From the NCBI GenBank assembly GCA_964542915.1, contig CAZIVP010000004.1, forward strand, positions 62,001-126,000: a stretch of 64,000 bases of DNA, read 5' to 3'. The position numbers and the translations under genes are program-made. This stretch comes from CAZIVP01 sp964542915 (GTDB lineage: Bacteria > Calditrichota > Calditrichia > Calditrichales > Calditrichaceae). Of the stretch, positions 44,631 to 54,421 are shown one piece after another. The notes under the pieces were generated by a model, which did not search any database, was not told where the DNA came from, and was given only the letters and a program-made list of their open reading frames with translations. How positions within the stretch are numbered: position 1 is the first letter of the stretch; the number at the start of each line of letters is the position of its first letter.

Positions 44631-45384
44631 AAATCGAAATAAAATTAAAACTTTGAAACCATTGTTCAACTATAGAGAATCCGGCGTTGAAAAGACGCTC
44701 GAAATGCGTACGGGAGGTTTCCGGCGTTAACACCCTCTCTAATGCCGAACGCTTTCGGCTGATTTCCAGAGCGCTATATCCCTGAAAACGCTTGAATCCG
44801 TGGTGCAGGTCGGTTAATATCTGAGCGTTTTGTTCATTCTCGAACGTAATTTTCTCGGAAAGAATCAAGACGCCGCCGGGCAGGAGGCCTTCGTAAATGG
44901 TTTGAAGCAGTTGGAAGCGTTGGGAAGGTTCTACAAATTGCAATGTGAAGTTAAGAATAACAACGGAAGCCTTATCAATTTTTATCGAACGAATATCTGC
45001 ACAAACGGGTAAGATAGATGTGTTGCCGTTTTGGGCGGACAAAATATGGCGCATCCTGCGAACCATCGCTACTGAATTGTCAATCGCATAAATTTTAACG
45101 GGCGTATTCCCGACGCCTTTGGCGAAAGCGCGTGTGGCGGCCCCCAGTGAAGCGCCCAAATCGTAACAACGGCTATCGGGTTGCGCAAACCGTTCGGCGA
45201 AGACAGGCATCATTTCCGTAATATAGCGATATCCCGGAACCGAGCGTGCAATCATATCGGGAAAGACCCGTGCGACCCGCTCGTCAAATTTGAATTCCCG
45301 AATTTGATCGCTTTTTTTTAAAAAGAGCCTGTCCCGTTCGCCGTTTGCAGATTTGCCCGGAGGATGCGGCTGTTTGGATATCAC
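44617..45384 (-). CDS. cmoA: Carboxy-S-adenosyl-L-methionine synthase CmoA
   Basis: Makes carboxy-SAM from SAM and prephenate for CmoB. The 255-residue product contains KFDERVARVFPDMIARSVPG (family signature), a SAM-binding YDLGASLGAATRAF motif, and NFTLQFVEPSQR. The GTG at 45384 is chosen: it sits 2 bases after the stop of the upstream GWxTD gene with a GGGGGG stretch about 10 bases ahead; a TTG at 45432 would overlap that gene by 46 bases. Its 3' end overlaps cmoB. A chorismate mutase gene elsewhere in the window could supply prephenate. Confidence 0.92.
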   Translation of the reverse strand: MISKQPHPPGKSANGERDRLFLKKSDQIREFKFDERVARVFPDMIARSVPGYRYITEMMPVFAERFAQPDSRCYDLGASLGAATRAFAKGVGNTPVKIYAIDNSVAMVRRMRHILSAQNGNTSILPVCADIRSIKIDKASVVILNFTLQFVEPSQRFQLLQTIYEGLLPGGVLILSEKITFENEQNAQILTDLHHGFKRFQGYSALEISRKRSALERVLTPETSRTHFERLFNAGFSIVEQWFQSFNFISIYAVK

Positions 45385-45386
45385 CT

Positions 45387-46772
45387 TTAAAACCGCCCCC
45401 CACCGGAAGATTTGTTCACGATTTTCTGCCAATTCGGGTTTTGAATCTCTTTGCGGTATGAGGAATGGATAAGCTCATAATCGCCGAAACCCTGACGGTC
45501 GGCGAATACAAAAAAGGAGCCGCCTTCCAACTGATAATAGTTCCAGATTTCATATGGCAACTGATCCATCGAGCTCGGGTGGCGTTCGATATCATCGGGA
45601 CGACCATAAAGAAGCAATACTCTGCCGCGATCCGTTTCCCATCCTTCGAGATTCATAGTATCGAAGTTCTGATTGGCGTACTGGATCAATTGCATAAAAT
45701 GATTACGGGCGGAGCGTCCGCCTCTTTCGTAATTTTGCTTCTTATCCTGTTTCCGCCAGAACGAAGTCAGGAATTTTTTCATGGCCTCGGGATTTTCCAA
45801 ATTTTCGAATATTTTTTCTTCCTTTTTGTTGGCGAGATATTTGGCCATTTCAAATTCCTTTTTCAACTGTTCCGGACTGAAACTGTGATAAATGGATGCG
45901 ATTTCGGGCAGAGGCCCCGTACTTTTTGTCGTATCTTTGGGAATCGGTTTGTTTACGAAAAATTTGCGGCGCGCCGTCGTCGTTTGGCCCGTCGTTAAAT
46001 CGGTGGCTTTGGTCTGTAGGAAATATATATTGCGCGATAGGGCCATCACGTTAAAACCGCCTGCCTCAACCATGTTGGGCGCCATTATTTCCTTTTTATC
46101 CGCCGGTACATGACGAATGGTGTCGCCCTGACCATTGACCACGGCGTAATCAAATTCATAAAAATGAGATGCATCATCGTCGTGGGAAAGATTGTTCACT
46201 TCCACGTAAAAATAGAGCATGGGATTTAACAAATCGAACACCCGCCGGGGATGGGGGACAACGCGCAATTGATTTTTACTGAACATGCTATTGGCAGTAT
46301 CTCTCCGGAGTTCGCTGCACAGTTCAATATCGGAAAACTGCAGGGTATCTGCCGGCTTGATGGTGGTTAATTCCATCAGGTATTCACCGCGACGCATGGA
46401 ATTAACGTCTTTCATCTCAATTTTTGTTTTATAGGTGCCGTAAGGAAGTTGCAAATTAAAGATATCCACGAATTGGTTATATTGGGTTAATTTGGCCGTA
46501 TCTTCGGTTGTGTTCTGGTAACGGTGCTCCCGCGTAGCCACTACTTCATCGTTTTGGCTTAGTTCAATCTTATTGATGAAAGACGCGACAAATTTACCTT
46601 CTTCATCCGGTTGATATTGAAGGTTGCCCTGAAAAAACGAAACATAAATTTCCACGAAAGCCAGGGAATCGTTCCCGCGAAATGTGGCGTAATCAACCGC
46701 AATCGGTACAAATTGAATCTGAGCGAAGGTTATCGCGGGTATCATTAAAAGTATTAAAAGCAAATAACGCAT
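45387..46772 (-). CDS. Exported GWxTD-domain protein
   Basis: Protein of 461 residues with a signal peptide (MRYLLLILLMIPAITFA, then QIQF). The N-terminal part is strand-rich. The C-terminal domain (about 330-461) carries the name-giving segment as GWETDRGRVLLLYGRPDDI, followed by PYEIWNYYQLEGGSFFVF. GWxTD domains are widespread in Acidobacteria, Calditrichota, KSB1 and similar groups; their function is not established. ATG start 12 bases after smc, so the two are probably cotranscribed. Confidence 0.88.
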   Translation of the reverse strand: MRYLLLILLMIPAITFAQIQFVPIAVDYATFRGNDSLAFVEIYVSFFQGNLQYQPDEEGKFVASFINKIELSQNDEVVATREHRYQNTTEDTAKLTQYNQFVDIFNLQLPYGTYKTKIEMKDVNSMRRGEYLMELTTIKPADTLQFSDIELCSELRRDTANSMFSKNQLRVVPHPRRVFDLLNPMLYFYVEVNNLSHDDDASHFYEFDYAVVNGQGDTIRHVPADKKEIMAPNMVEAGGFNVMALSRNIYFLQTKATDLTTGQTTTARRKFFVNKPIPKDTTKSTGPLPEIASIYHSFSPEQLKKEFEMAKYLANKKEEKIFENLENPEAMKKFLTSFWRKQDKKQNYERGGRSARNHFMQLIQYANQNFDTMNLEGWETDRGRVLLLYGRPDDIERHPSSMDQLPYEIWNYYQLEGGSFFVFADRQGFGDYELIHSSYRKEIQNPNWQKIVNKSSGGGRF

Positions 46773-46784
46773 AATCTCTACCCA

Positions 46785-49700
46785 TCATTTAAATTTCACA
46801 GACACTAACTTGGAAATACCTTCTTCTTCCATCGTTACACCATACATGGTTTCAGCCGCTTCCATCGTTCGTTTATTATGTGTAACGATAATAAATTGTG
46901 TCTTTTCCGAAAACTGTTTAAGCGCCTCCGTGAATCGTGTGATATTCACATCATCCAAGGGAGCGTCTACTTCGTCCAGGATGCAAAAAGGACTCGGTTT
47001 TACCAAATAAATAGCGAACAACAGTGAAATCGCCGTGAGCGTTTTTTCACCCCCCGATAACAGGCTCAGGGTTTGCAGACGTTTACCTTTGGTCCGAACA
47101 TGAATCCCGATGTCGGCCTCCAGCGGATCCTCATTTTCTTCCAACTGAATGCTTCCTTCGCCGTTTACGAAAAAGGACCGAAATACATTTTCAAAGTTAA
47201 CTTTGATCTTTTCAAATGTTTCTACAAACTGATCACGCGCGGTTCGGTTAATTTTATTGATTGTTTCCACCAGCGATTTTTCGGCTTCCAACAAATCATC
47301 CCGTTGTTTCGTCAGGAAATCCAGGCGTTCCTTTTCTTTTTCATATTCATTTACGGCAAGCGGATTAACCGCGCCCAGATTTTTAATCCGGCTTTTTAAC
47401 AATTCAATTTGCTCCTGAGTTTCCTCTACGTTCAAATCCTCGTAAGGGATCCCAACTTCGATATCTTCTCCGTATTCGTCTAACATATGTTCACGGATGT
47501 TTTCCGCCTTGTAACGATTTTCATTGATTTGCATTTCCAGCTTGCGACTCTTTTCCATGGAGGAGTCATGCTGTTTACGATACTGTCGCGCCTGATCTTC
47601 CAGGCTTTTGATCTTATCTTTGATTTCGTTGTATTGTTGATCGACAGAGGCATGTTCGTCTTCAAGCGTTCCGCGTTTTTCCCAGATGGTTTCTTGCTGT
47701 TCGCGGCGTTCCTTTGAATCTTTTTCAATCTGATCTAACAATTGTCCTATTTCTTTAATTTCTTTTTCACGATGCTCAATATCGTTATTCAGTTCCTGTC
47801 TGTTTTTGCGGGCGCGTTCGATATCATTCCGTCGGTTATCGATCTGATTTTGCAGATTGGTTACCTTTAACCGCGCATTCTGGACGTCCTCCAGCAAGCC
47901 GCTTAAGGCGTCGCTTTGTTTTTCGTATTCATCGCTACGGGAAATCGTTTTTTTCTCGAGTTCATCTAATGCCTGCTGTTCTTTTTCAATCGATGTTTGC
48001 TGTGTGGTACATACATCTCTTAAATCTTTGACAGCCTGTTTTGATTGTGCTAGGCGCTTTTCATTGTCTTTATATTCTGTTTGTAGCTGTTCGCTTTCAA
48101 AATCGATCTGGTGTTGTTTTTTTTCAAGTTCCGTTAACACTTTGTAAATCGATTCGAACGCTTCCTGATCTTCTTCACGTTGCCGGCGTTCTTTTGTGAT
48201 CGCGTTATCGAATTGTTCGAGACCTGCTTGTGCTTTTTCGAGCTGTTTCTGAAGTTGATCCGCTTCTTTTTGATATGCAGCCAATTGGTCTTTGCGACCG
48301 ATGACCGAAGCAGACTTCTGCTCGCCGGTCCCACCGGAAATCGCTCCGTTAAAATTCAACGTTTCGCCTTTTCGGGTAATGAAACGTAAACGGCTGTTTT
48401 GTTCATTGAGTCGCAGTGCAGCGTCTAAATCTTCCACCAGTAAAACATCGCCGATTAAAATCTCAATGAGATTTCGATAGGCTTCGTCGCACTGAACCTG
48501 ATCCGCAATTCGTGCGGCTGCCTTGTCCGACGGTTCTTTAATCGGCCGGGGCTGTAATTGATTAACGCTTTGGAGCGGAATGACCGTAACGCGGCCCTGT
48601 TGATTTTCGGTTACATCCCGGATCAAATTTCGGGCGCCGGTTACACTATCGACCACGAGAAAATCCAGAGCTTCCCCCAGCAATGTTTCCAATAATGGCG
48701 CCAAACCATCTTCCACCGACATGAGTTCCGATAGGGGGGCGTGCAGTTCGGGCCACTGTTTTTTGTGCTGCATAACGTACTGTGTACTTTTGGCGTAGCC
48801 CTCATAATTTTGAATGATCTGTTGCAAAAACGATTTTTGGGATTCGACCCGTTGTAGTTGGCCCTGCAAACGATTGACTTCGCGATCGGCGTTATTTTTT
48901 TGATTTTCCAGACTCTGAATGGCTTCATCCCGATGGTTGCGCTTCTGTTCATGCTGTTTTAAAGCCGTCTCCTTTTCAGACATCGAGTCAAGCAGTTCAG
49001 ATCGTTCGTGTTCGAGTTGTTTTAAACGTTCATCAATTTCTTGCAGACGCTGCGTTAATTGGGTTTGTTGCTCTTCCTGAAACTGAAGTTGATATTCCTT
49101 CTGTTTCAGAGCTTCTTTTTTGGTTAATAAAGCATTGTGTTGCTGTTTAAAACGATTGTTCAACGCATCGATCTCACCCTTAACTTTCTTCAATCGCTCC
49201 ATTTCTTCACGGCGTTCGCTCTCGATATGACGATATTCTTCATCCACGCTATCCTTGTCGGCGGTCATTTCCTCCAGTTCCTGCTGATATTGTTCAATCT
49301 GTTCGTCCAATAGTTCGATCTTGCGCTTAAAGGATTCAATCTCCTGCTGATAGCGTTCGCGTGTTTTACTCACTTCCTGGGCTTTCGTTTGTGCAACCGC
49401 CTCCTCGCGTTTGATGTTGTTGATCTTCTGATCCTTTTCGTTTAAACGCCGGTTTATATCCTGCACTTTACGTTCGGTTTCGAGCAATTCGTTTTTATAA
49501 TCTTCCAACAACGCTTCATCAATGGTGATCTGGTGGTAGCTTTCTTCTTTTATTTTACTGATTTCTTCAAGTTGCTTTTTTAAAGGTCGTATTTCATCCA
49601 TCATGCGGTTATAACGATAACGGGCTAAATCGATTTCTGCTTTTTTGAGATCTTCTTTATGGCGCAGATATCTTCGCGCTTTGCCCACCTGGCGGGAAAG

Positions 49701-50312
49701 AGAATTAACCGTATGTTGGACTTCGCTGATGATATCGTTAATGCGCGTCAGGTCGGTCCGTGTGTGCTCAAGTTTACGAAGCGCCGAACGGCGTCGGGTT
49801 TTGTATTTAACAACACCCGCAGCCTCTTCAAACAGCTCACGCCGTTCATTTTTGTTATCGCTTAAGATACTCTCAACCATCTTTAGTTCAATCACCGAAT
49901 AGGAATTGGAGCCCAGGCCCGAATCCACAAATATGTCCATAATGTCTTTAAGACGAACAGGGGTTTTATTCAACAAATATTGGCTTTCACCGGAACGGTA
50001 CAACCGGCGTGCGATAACCACTTCATCATATTCGGTTTTTAATATTTTCCGGTCGTTCTGTATGGTCATTGAAACTTCAGCGATGCCCATGGGTTTGCGT
50101 TTATTGGTGCCGTTAAAAATCACATTTTCCATCTTATCGCTGCGCAGACTGGTTACTTTTTGTTCACCTAAAACCCATCGCACGGCATCGACGATATTCG
50201 ATTTACCGGAACCGTTCGGTCCGATAATGCACGAGATACCGTCATTGAACTCAAGTTTTGTTTTTTGGGCAAATGATTTAAACCCAAGCAATTGTAATTT
50301 TGATAAATACAT
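46785..50312 (-). CDS. smc: Chromosome segregation protein SMC
   Basis: Condensin ATPase of 1175 residues that compacts and segregates the chromosome. The N-terminal ATPase half has Walker A GPNGSGKSNIVDAVRW; two long coiled coils (about 170-500 and 680-1000) flank a hinge (about 510-660); the C-terminal half has the signature LSGGEKTLTAIS and Walker B CILDEVDAPLDD. The typical R-loop region SLRSDKMENVIFNG is present. ATG start, 12 bases after the GH2-like gene. ScpA/ScpB genes are not in the window. Confidence 0.97.
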   Translation of the reverse strand: MYLSKLQLLGFKSFAQKTKLEFNDGISCIIGPNGSGKSNIVDAVRWVLGEQKVTSLRSDKMENVIFNGTNKRKPMGIAEVSMTIQNDRKILKTEYDEVVIARRLYRSGESQYLLNKTPVRLKDIMDIFVDSGLGSNSYSVIELKMVESILSDNKNERRELFEEAAGVVKYKTRRRSALRKLEHTRTDLTRINDIISEVQHTVNSLSRQVGKARRYLRHKEDLKKAEIDLARYRYNRMMDEIRPLKKQLEEISKIKEESYHQITIDEALLEDYKNELLETERKVQDINRRLNEKDQKINNIKREEAVAQTKAQEVSKTRERYQQEIESFKRKIELLDEQIEQYQQELEEMTADKDSVDEEYRHIESERREEMERLKKVKGEIDALNNRFKQQHNALLTKKEALKQKEYQLQFQEEQQTQLTQRLQEIDERLKQLEHERSELLDSMSEKETALKQHEQKRNHRDEAIQSLENQKNNADREVNRLQGQLQRVESQKSFLQQIIQNYEGYAKSTQYVMQHKKQWPELHAPLSELMSVEDGLAPLLETLLGEALDFLVVDSVTGARNLIRDVTENQQGRVTVIPLQSVNQLQPRPIKEPSDKAAARIADQVQCDEAYRNLIEILIGDVLLVEDLDAALRLNEQNSRLRFITRKGETLNFNGAISGGTGEQKSASVIGRKDQLAAYQKEADQLQKQLEKAQAGLEQFDNAITKERRQREEDQEAFESIYKVLTELEKKQHQIDFESEQLQTEYKDNEKRLAQSKQAVKDLRDVCTTQQTSIEKEQQALDELEKKTISRSDEYEKQSDALSGLLEDVQNARLKVTNLQNQIDNRRNDIERARKNRQELNNDIEHREKEIKEIGQLLDQIEKDSKERREQQETIWEKRGTLEDEHASVDQQYNEIKDKIKSLEDQARQYRKQHDSSMEKSRKLEMQINENRYKAENIREHMLDEYGEDIEVGIPYEDLNVEETQEQIELLKSRIKNLGAVNPLAVNEYEKEKERLDFLTKQRDDLLEAEKSLVETINKINRTARDQFVETFEKIKVNFENVFRSFFVNGEGSIQLEENEDPLEADIGIHVRTKGKRLQTLSLLSGGEKTLTAISLLFAIYLVKPSPFCILDEVDAPLDDVNITRFTEALKQFSEKTQFIIVTHNKRTMEAAETMYGVTMEEEGISKLVSVKFK

Positions 50313-50324
50313 TGTGCTCCGATC

Positions 50325-52841
50325 TCAAAACAGACTATGGGCATTAAACATCAAGCCCAGATATTCACTCCAGTAGGGGGTCGTTTTAAAGGCAATCCAC
50401 AAAATAAGAACCGGAATAAGATAAGACAATAGTAATATAATTGCCACGCGTCCGACGCGGGTAGTAAAAAGCACCCGGATCCCGTTGATTAGGCGTACAT
50501 GGCTCCATACGAGGAAGACGAGTAAAATCCAAATCAGATAACCGGAAAAACGGGGATAGTGAAGCGCATGATGATGTACCAACGCCACCGGCAGCATAAA
50601 TATGAATGGAATGCCCGACCAAAATCCAATTGCCATGGCCTGGCGAAAACGTATTCGCTCGCTACCCAATATACTGATTATTTTGAGAATAAGACTGATA
50701 AAAATGGGTATGAAAAATAACAGGAGTAAGAGAGCCAGTGTAATTGCCCAGGGATATTGATTGATGTATAAAAATGTATCGTACAAATTGACCGGGATGA
50801 GAATAGCGCCCAGGATTTCCTGGTAACCGTAGGAATTATGATAGTAGTAAAGATAGGAGCCGAGAAAAACAGCGAGCGTGATAGCTGAAAAAGCGCCCAT
50901 CAGAATGGAATTACCGATTGGAATGATTCGGCGTTCCCGCATGTCCACAAAAAATCCGTAGGGGCGCTTGAGGGCGCGGGTAAAATTGTCTCTCAGCCTG
51001 GCTTGCCGTCTGTAAATCGTAAAAAAAATAATCACGGAAAAGAATATGACGATCGAAAAAAAATTGGTCGGCTGACGTTTTTGCGTTTCCGGCAACATGT
51101 CGAGTTGTGAAATCCGCCACAAATCATTCAGATTCGATACCCAGTGTTTTTGCGTACGATCCAGCGTTAATAAGCCCGTTGGCATCATATTCGGAGTATC
51201 ATCCAGAATATTCAAGTGAGTGGCTTTAGCCAGCGGCCAATCCTGGAAGCTTTCGATAAAGCCGCCCTGAAAGTTCAATTTAGATGTTGCGCTAAACGTC
51301 TCCCGTTTCAAATAAATGGCGTGTTTGCCGCTGGAAACGTCCTTGTCCCAGCGAAAGACATCGCGGCTTTTAACGATACCGGCTTTGCCTGCCAGTAGAT
51401 ATGAATTGAAATTATACTCCGCGTCTCCGAACAGATCCTGTAACGGTCGGTATATATCAAGCACATAAAAATCGGCGGCTTTCTCCGGCGCAAGACGCTT
51501 GCGGGGAATGGGCGAGAGGTAAGTTAGCCAATCCGAATTTGAATGTGTAAAGCTCTTCAATATCAGCATAAATTTCTGTGCCACAGACTTATGAATGGGA
51601 ATCTCCTGGCCGAGCCCAAGGGCAACCAGAGCGGGCTGATTTGTAAAACGGTTATTAAGGGAGCGGATGGCTTGTTTGGCATTTTCCAGAAGATCATCGT
51701 TGGTGTAAAGTGAGGCGGGGTAACGCCATATGGATAATTCCGGAAACAGCATTAAACCCAGCGAATCCGCCAAATGCACCATGCTCGCATCAGGAAAATA
51801 ATGAGGCAGACGAACGGCGTTAAATTTCATGGATTTGATCTTGATAAAATCCTGCCGGAGCGTTTGATAATACCGATCGTTTCGCAAATAATCGAGAATT
51901 TCATAATAATTTATACCTTTAACGTCAATCGATCGTCCATTGAGCCGCAGTTGGTCGCGGTGCATATCAATCGCTCTCAGCCCGAATGTTAATTGTTCGC
52001 TATGAACCCTTTCCCCGTCGATGCGCAAACTTAGATTCGCATTCATTAAAATCGGAGAATCAGGCGCCCATAACAGACTTGTATCAACCTCTACCGTACC
52101 TCTGATTTCGCTGAATGTACGCTGTATGTCGTGTTCTCGGCTTAGTACTGGGCTTCCTTCCAAACGCTCAATCCGGTGATAAAGCCTTGCCTTGCTGTCT
52201 CCGGTTAATAATGCATCGGCTAAATTCAATTGTATGGCATAAGATATTTCGGCTCGATTGCCGTTTATCGTATTCACGCGATAACGCACATTTTCAATAC
52301 GGTTGGCGCCTTCGCTTCTTATGTAAAGAGGGCGCGCGATTCCGAGCAATTGTGGTTGCTTGAGAACCGCCACATATGATGGGAAGCCATGGGAAAGCGA
52401 TCGCGGCCGGCTTATTTCAAGCCGTATTGTATTCATGCGGCCGAATTGCAAACGATTACTGTCCAGACGAATCCGGAACGGACCGTAATTATTGGGTTGG
52501 TATTTGATAAGCTGGCCATTTAAGAAGATCTTAGCGGTACCTTTAATACCCGAACCGACAAGCAAAAGGGGATCGGGCGATGATTTTTCTTCAAGATTAA
52601 ATGCGCATCGCACATTGATTGACCGTAATTTTCTTACGGTAAAAGGGACGGCAATATCCTGCCATTTTGATTTGGTTATTTGGATTTCCCAATCGTTCAG
52701 TCGTATTTGGGCCTCCTCCGTATTCCGGAATTCCGGAACGGAACCAAACTCATAAAACCGGAATAAACCGTCTGCATTCAACTGCATTGAAAAAAGAAAT
52801 AAAATTGAGGAGAAAGCAAGGGTAAATTTTTGTTTAAGCAT
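50325..52841 (-). CDS. Glycoside-hydrolase-2-like protein with C-terminal membrane domain
   Basis: Protein of 838 residues. A signal peptide (FTLAFSSILFLFSMQ) is followed by a jelly-roll sugar-binding-like domain (about 30-180), an Ig-like domain (about 185-290) and a TIM-barrel segment (about 295-570) of the beta-galactosidase/GH2 kind: GINYYEI, FNAVRLPHYFPD, and LGLGQE where catalytic NE is usual. After about residue 590 come six or seven membrane helices, a fusion I do not recall as standard. The usual Asn-Glu is Gln-Glu and the nucleophile is not obvious (GGFIESFQDW is a candidate), so activity is uncertain. ATG at 52841 is preferred to TTG 52859. Probably an exported, inner-membrane-anchored carbohydrate-related protein. 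Confidence 0.75.
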   Translation of the reverse strand: MLKQKFTLAFSSILFLFSMQLNADGLFRFYEFGSVPEFRNTEEAQIRLNDWEIQITKSKWQDIAVPFTVRKLRSINVRCAFNLEEKSSPDPLLLVGSGIKGTAKIFLNGQLIKYQPNNYGPFRIRLDSNRLQFGRMNTIRLEISRPRSLSHGFPSYVAVLKQPQLLGIARPLYIRSEGANRIENVRYRVNTINGNRAEISYAIQLNLADALLTGDSKARLYHRIERLEGSPVLSREHDIQRTFSEIRGTVEVDTSLLWAPDSPILMNANLSLRIDGERVHSEQLTFGLRAIDMHRDQLRLNGRSIDVKGINYYEILDYLRNDRYYQTLRQDFIKIKSMKFNAVRLPHYFPDASMVHLADSLGLMLFPELSIWRYPASLYTNDDLLENAKQAIRSLNNRFTNQPALVALGLGQEIPIHKSVAQKFMLILKSFTHSNSDWLTYLSPIPRKRLAPEKAADFYVLDIYRPLQDLFGDAEYNFNSYLLAGKAGIVKSRDVFRWDKDVSSGKHAIYLKRETFSATSKLNFQGGFIESFQDWPLAKATHLNILDDTPNMMPTGLLTLDRTQKHWVSNLNDLWRISQLDMLPETQKRQPTNFFSIVIFFSVIIFFTIYRRQARLRDNFTRALKRPYGFFVDMRERRIIPIGNSILMGAFSAITLAVFLGSYLYYYHNSYGYQEILGAILIPVNLYDTFLYINQYPWAITLALLLLLFFIPIFISLILKIISILGSERIRFRQAMAIGFWSGIPFIFMLPVALVHHHALHYPRFSGYLIWILLVFLVWSHVRLINGIRVLFTTRVGRVAIILLLSYLIPVLILWIAFKTTPYWSEYLGLMFNAHSLF

Positions 52842-52877
52842 GATTATCCGGGGCGCCAATGGGATTAAAATTAAAGG

Positions 52878-53588
52878 TTAGATCAACGTAATCATGTCTC
52901 TTACGGCTTGTTCAAAGCCGATCGTTAATGCCTTATTAAAAACGGCTCTTCCGGCGACCATATCTTCGATCGCCTCAATCTGGGCCAGATCCCTTATATT
53001 GCCGTAATCAATATAACCGGATACATTCACACCCATACCCAGTTTATTGGCCGCTGTAGCCAGGCTGTTGATCTCTTCCAGCATGTCCAGTTCTGTGTTC
53101 ATATCGACCGCCTCGGAAAGGCGATGGACATCGAGCTCCACGTAATCAAATTCCAGGCGTCCTGCCATTTTAATTTGGTCTAGTTCGGGTTCAATTAATA
53201 CGGAGCTTAAAATATTGTTGGAGCGTAATTCGGCAATAGAGGCCTGTACCTGAGAGCCATGCGTGTCAAGATTGAGCGGTTGGGGTTCAATGGAGGATAC
53301 ATCGCCGGCTCCTGTGAAGGTCAACATATCCACTCTAACCGCCATCAATTTTCGTATCGTTTCATCGCTTATATTGCAACGGACGTTAAAATGCGTTTTG
53401 ACCACTTGTTTCAGTAATCGAATGTCATGTTCATTGCAGGTACGGAGATCGCTTCGGAGGCAGGCAACAATGCTTTCCGCCCCGCCCATTTCCGCAAGAA
53501 CAACGGCTTGCACAGGATCAGGATCGGTATCATCCATAATGTTTCGGACGTATGTTACAGGGTCAATATCCAGTGCCAAACGGTGCAT
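52878..53588 (-). CDS. PdxJ-like protein with altered catalytic residues
   Basis: Protein of 236 residues aligned end to end with pyridoxine 5'-phosphate synthase: LALDIDPVTYVRN, TDPDPVQAVVLAEMGGAE, RLLKQVVKTHFNV, and GRAVFNKAL all match family positions. However, key residues of PdxJ are replaced: the HLREDRRH motif reads CLRSDLRT, the Glu of the LEM motif is lost in VRC, the NIDH motif reads DIDP, and the C-terminal GHG motif reads SGY. A normal vitamin B6 synthase function is therefore doubtful. ATG at 53588 has AAGGAG 7 bases ahead, and a longer frame upstream lacks support. It leads the smc-containing minus-strand block. Confidence 0.8.
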   Translation of the reverse strand: MHRLALDIDPVTYVRNIMDDTDPDPVQAVVLAEMGGAESIVACLRSDLRTCNEHDIRLLKQVVKTHFNVRCNISDETIRKLMAVRVDMLTFTGAGDVSSIEPQPLNLDTHGSQVQASIAELRSNNILSSVLIEPELDQIKMAGRLEFDYVELDVHRLSEAVDMNTELDMLEEINSLATAANKLGMGVNVSGYIDYGNIRDLAQIEAIEDMVAGRAVFNKALTIGFEQAVRDMITLI

Positions 53589-53869
53589 AGGCGTCTCCTT
53601 GCGGTTTACGTATTCAGATCGTTGATTCGGGCTTCCATTCTTAGCATCGGATAATGTAATAAGGATCAATTTTTTAAACAAGATTATTTATCAAATTTGA
53701 GAAATAATGCCGCACACATGAAAAACAACAATTTACTCGCCGTTGAATCCTTTTTTCATGCTTGGCGTCGGATAAGAAAAGAAGGGGCGAGGGACGGTGT
53801 GAGGGACCGTTTAATAGGGCTTCGCTATGGACAGAGAGGGCTTACCGCTGGCAAAAGTGATCCACCCTG

Positions 53870-54412
53870 TTAAAATTTAGACAGATCCTCCCAGCGGCTG
53901 ATTTTCCAGATGTGCGTGGTGTCCGGCGGCGTACCAAGGGTGCGTTTTCTGAAGAAAAACAGAGCTTCACCCTGGATGGTAGGGATGCGATTTCCTCCGT
54001 TCAATGTAAGGGTAAAGGTTTTTTTTATCTCTTTCCTCGTTTTTTCTTCATTTAAATAATTTTCAAACACCGTACCGCCCCATTCCAGATCCAGCGTTTC
54101 GAAATGGCGAAACAGTCCGACGGTGGTTTTGATATCCACATCCCGCCCCCACGTCAAATCCGTTACCGGGTCGGTCGCAAAGTTTTTTGAAATAAAAAGA
54201 AAACTACTATCAAGAAGATCGCTGTACACCAAAGAATCTTTAAAATTATACGCATAGGCAAAATTTGTAAGCACCTGCTCCGGCGTTTTTTGCTCCGTTA
54301 AAATGAGCGAACCGGATGGACGCTCTTGCGATTTGGATGGCGCAAAGGGATTGACACAACTGAACAACACCAATAATGTGCTTGTAAACACAAAAGAATA
54401 CTTCACACGCAT
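53870..54412 (-). CDS. Lipoprotein with NTF2-like domain (second of pair)
   Basis: Protein of 180 residues with a lipoprotein signal ending in LFSC. After CVNPFAPSKSQERPSGS comes TPEQVLTNFAYAYNFKD, an opening common to NTF2/SnoaL-like folds, and strand-rich sequence ending in HIWKISRWEDLSKF. It resembles the gene just upstream (CTNPF..., PEIVLVNFSRALEQKN, WHIYYWQDN), so the two look like a tandem duplication. It starts 9 bases after that gene's stop. Function unknown; a periplasmic ligand-binding or cofactor role is possible. Confidence 0.72.
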   Translation of the reverse strand: MRVKYSFVFTSTLLVLFSCVNPFAPSKSQERPSGSLILTEQKTPEQVLTNFAYAYNFKDSLVYSDLLDSSFLFISKNFATDPVTDLTWGRDVDIKTTVGLFRHFETLDLEWGGTVFENYLNEEKTRKEIKKTFTLTLNGGNRIPTIQGEALFFFRKRTLGTPPDTTHIWKISRWEDLSKF

Positions 54413-54421
54413 ACCACCCGT

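Noticed and set aside
45465..45998. 177-codon plus-strand open frame inside the GWxTD gene
   Set aside because: Antisense to the conserved GWxTD domain; hydrophobic composition arises from the reverse of charged codons.
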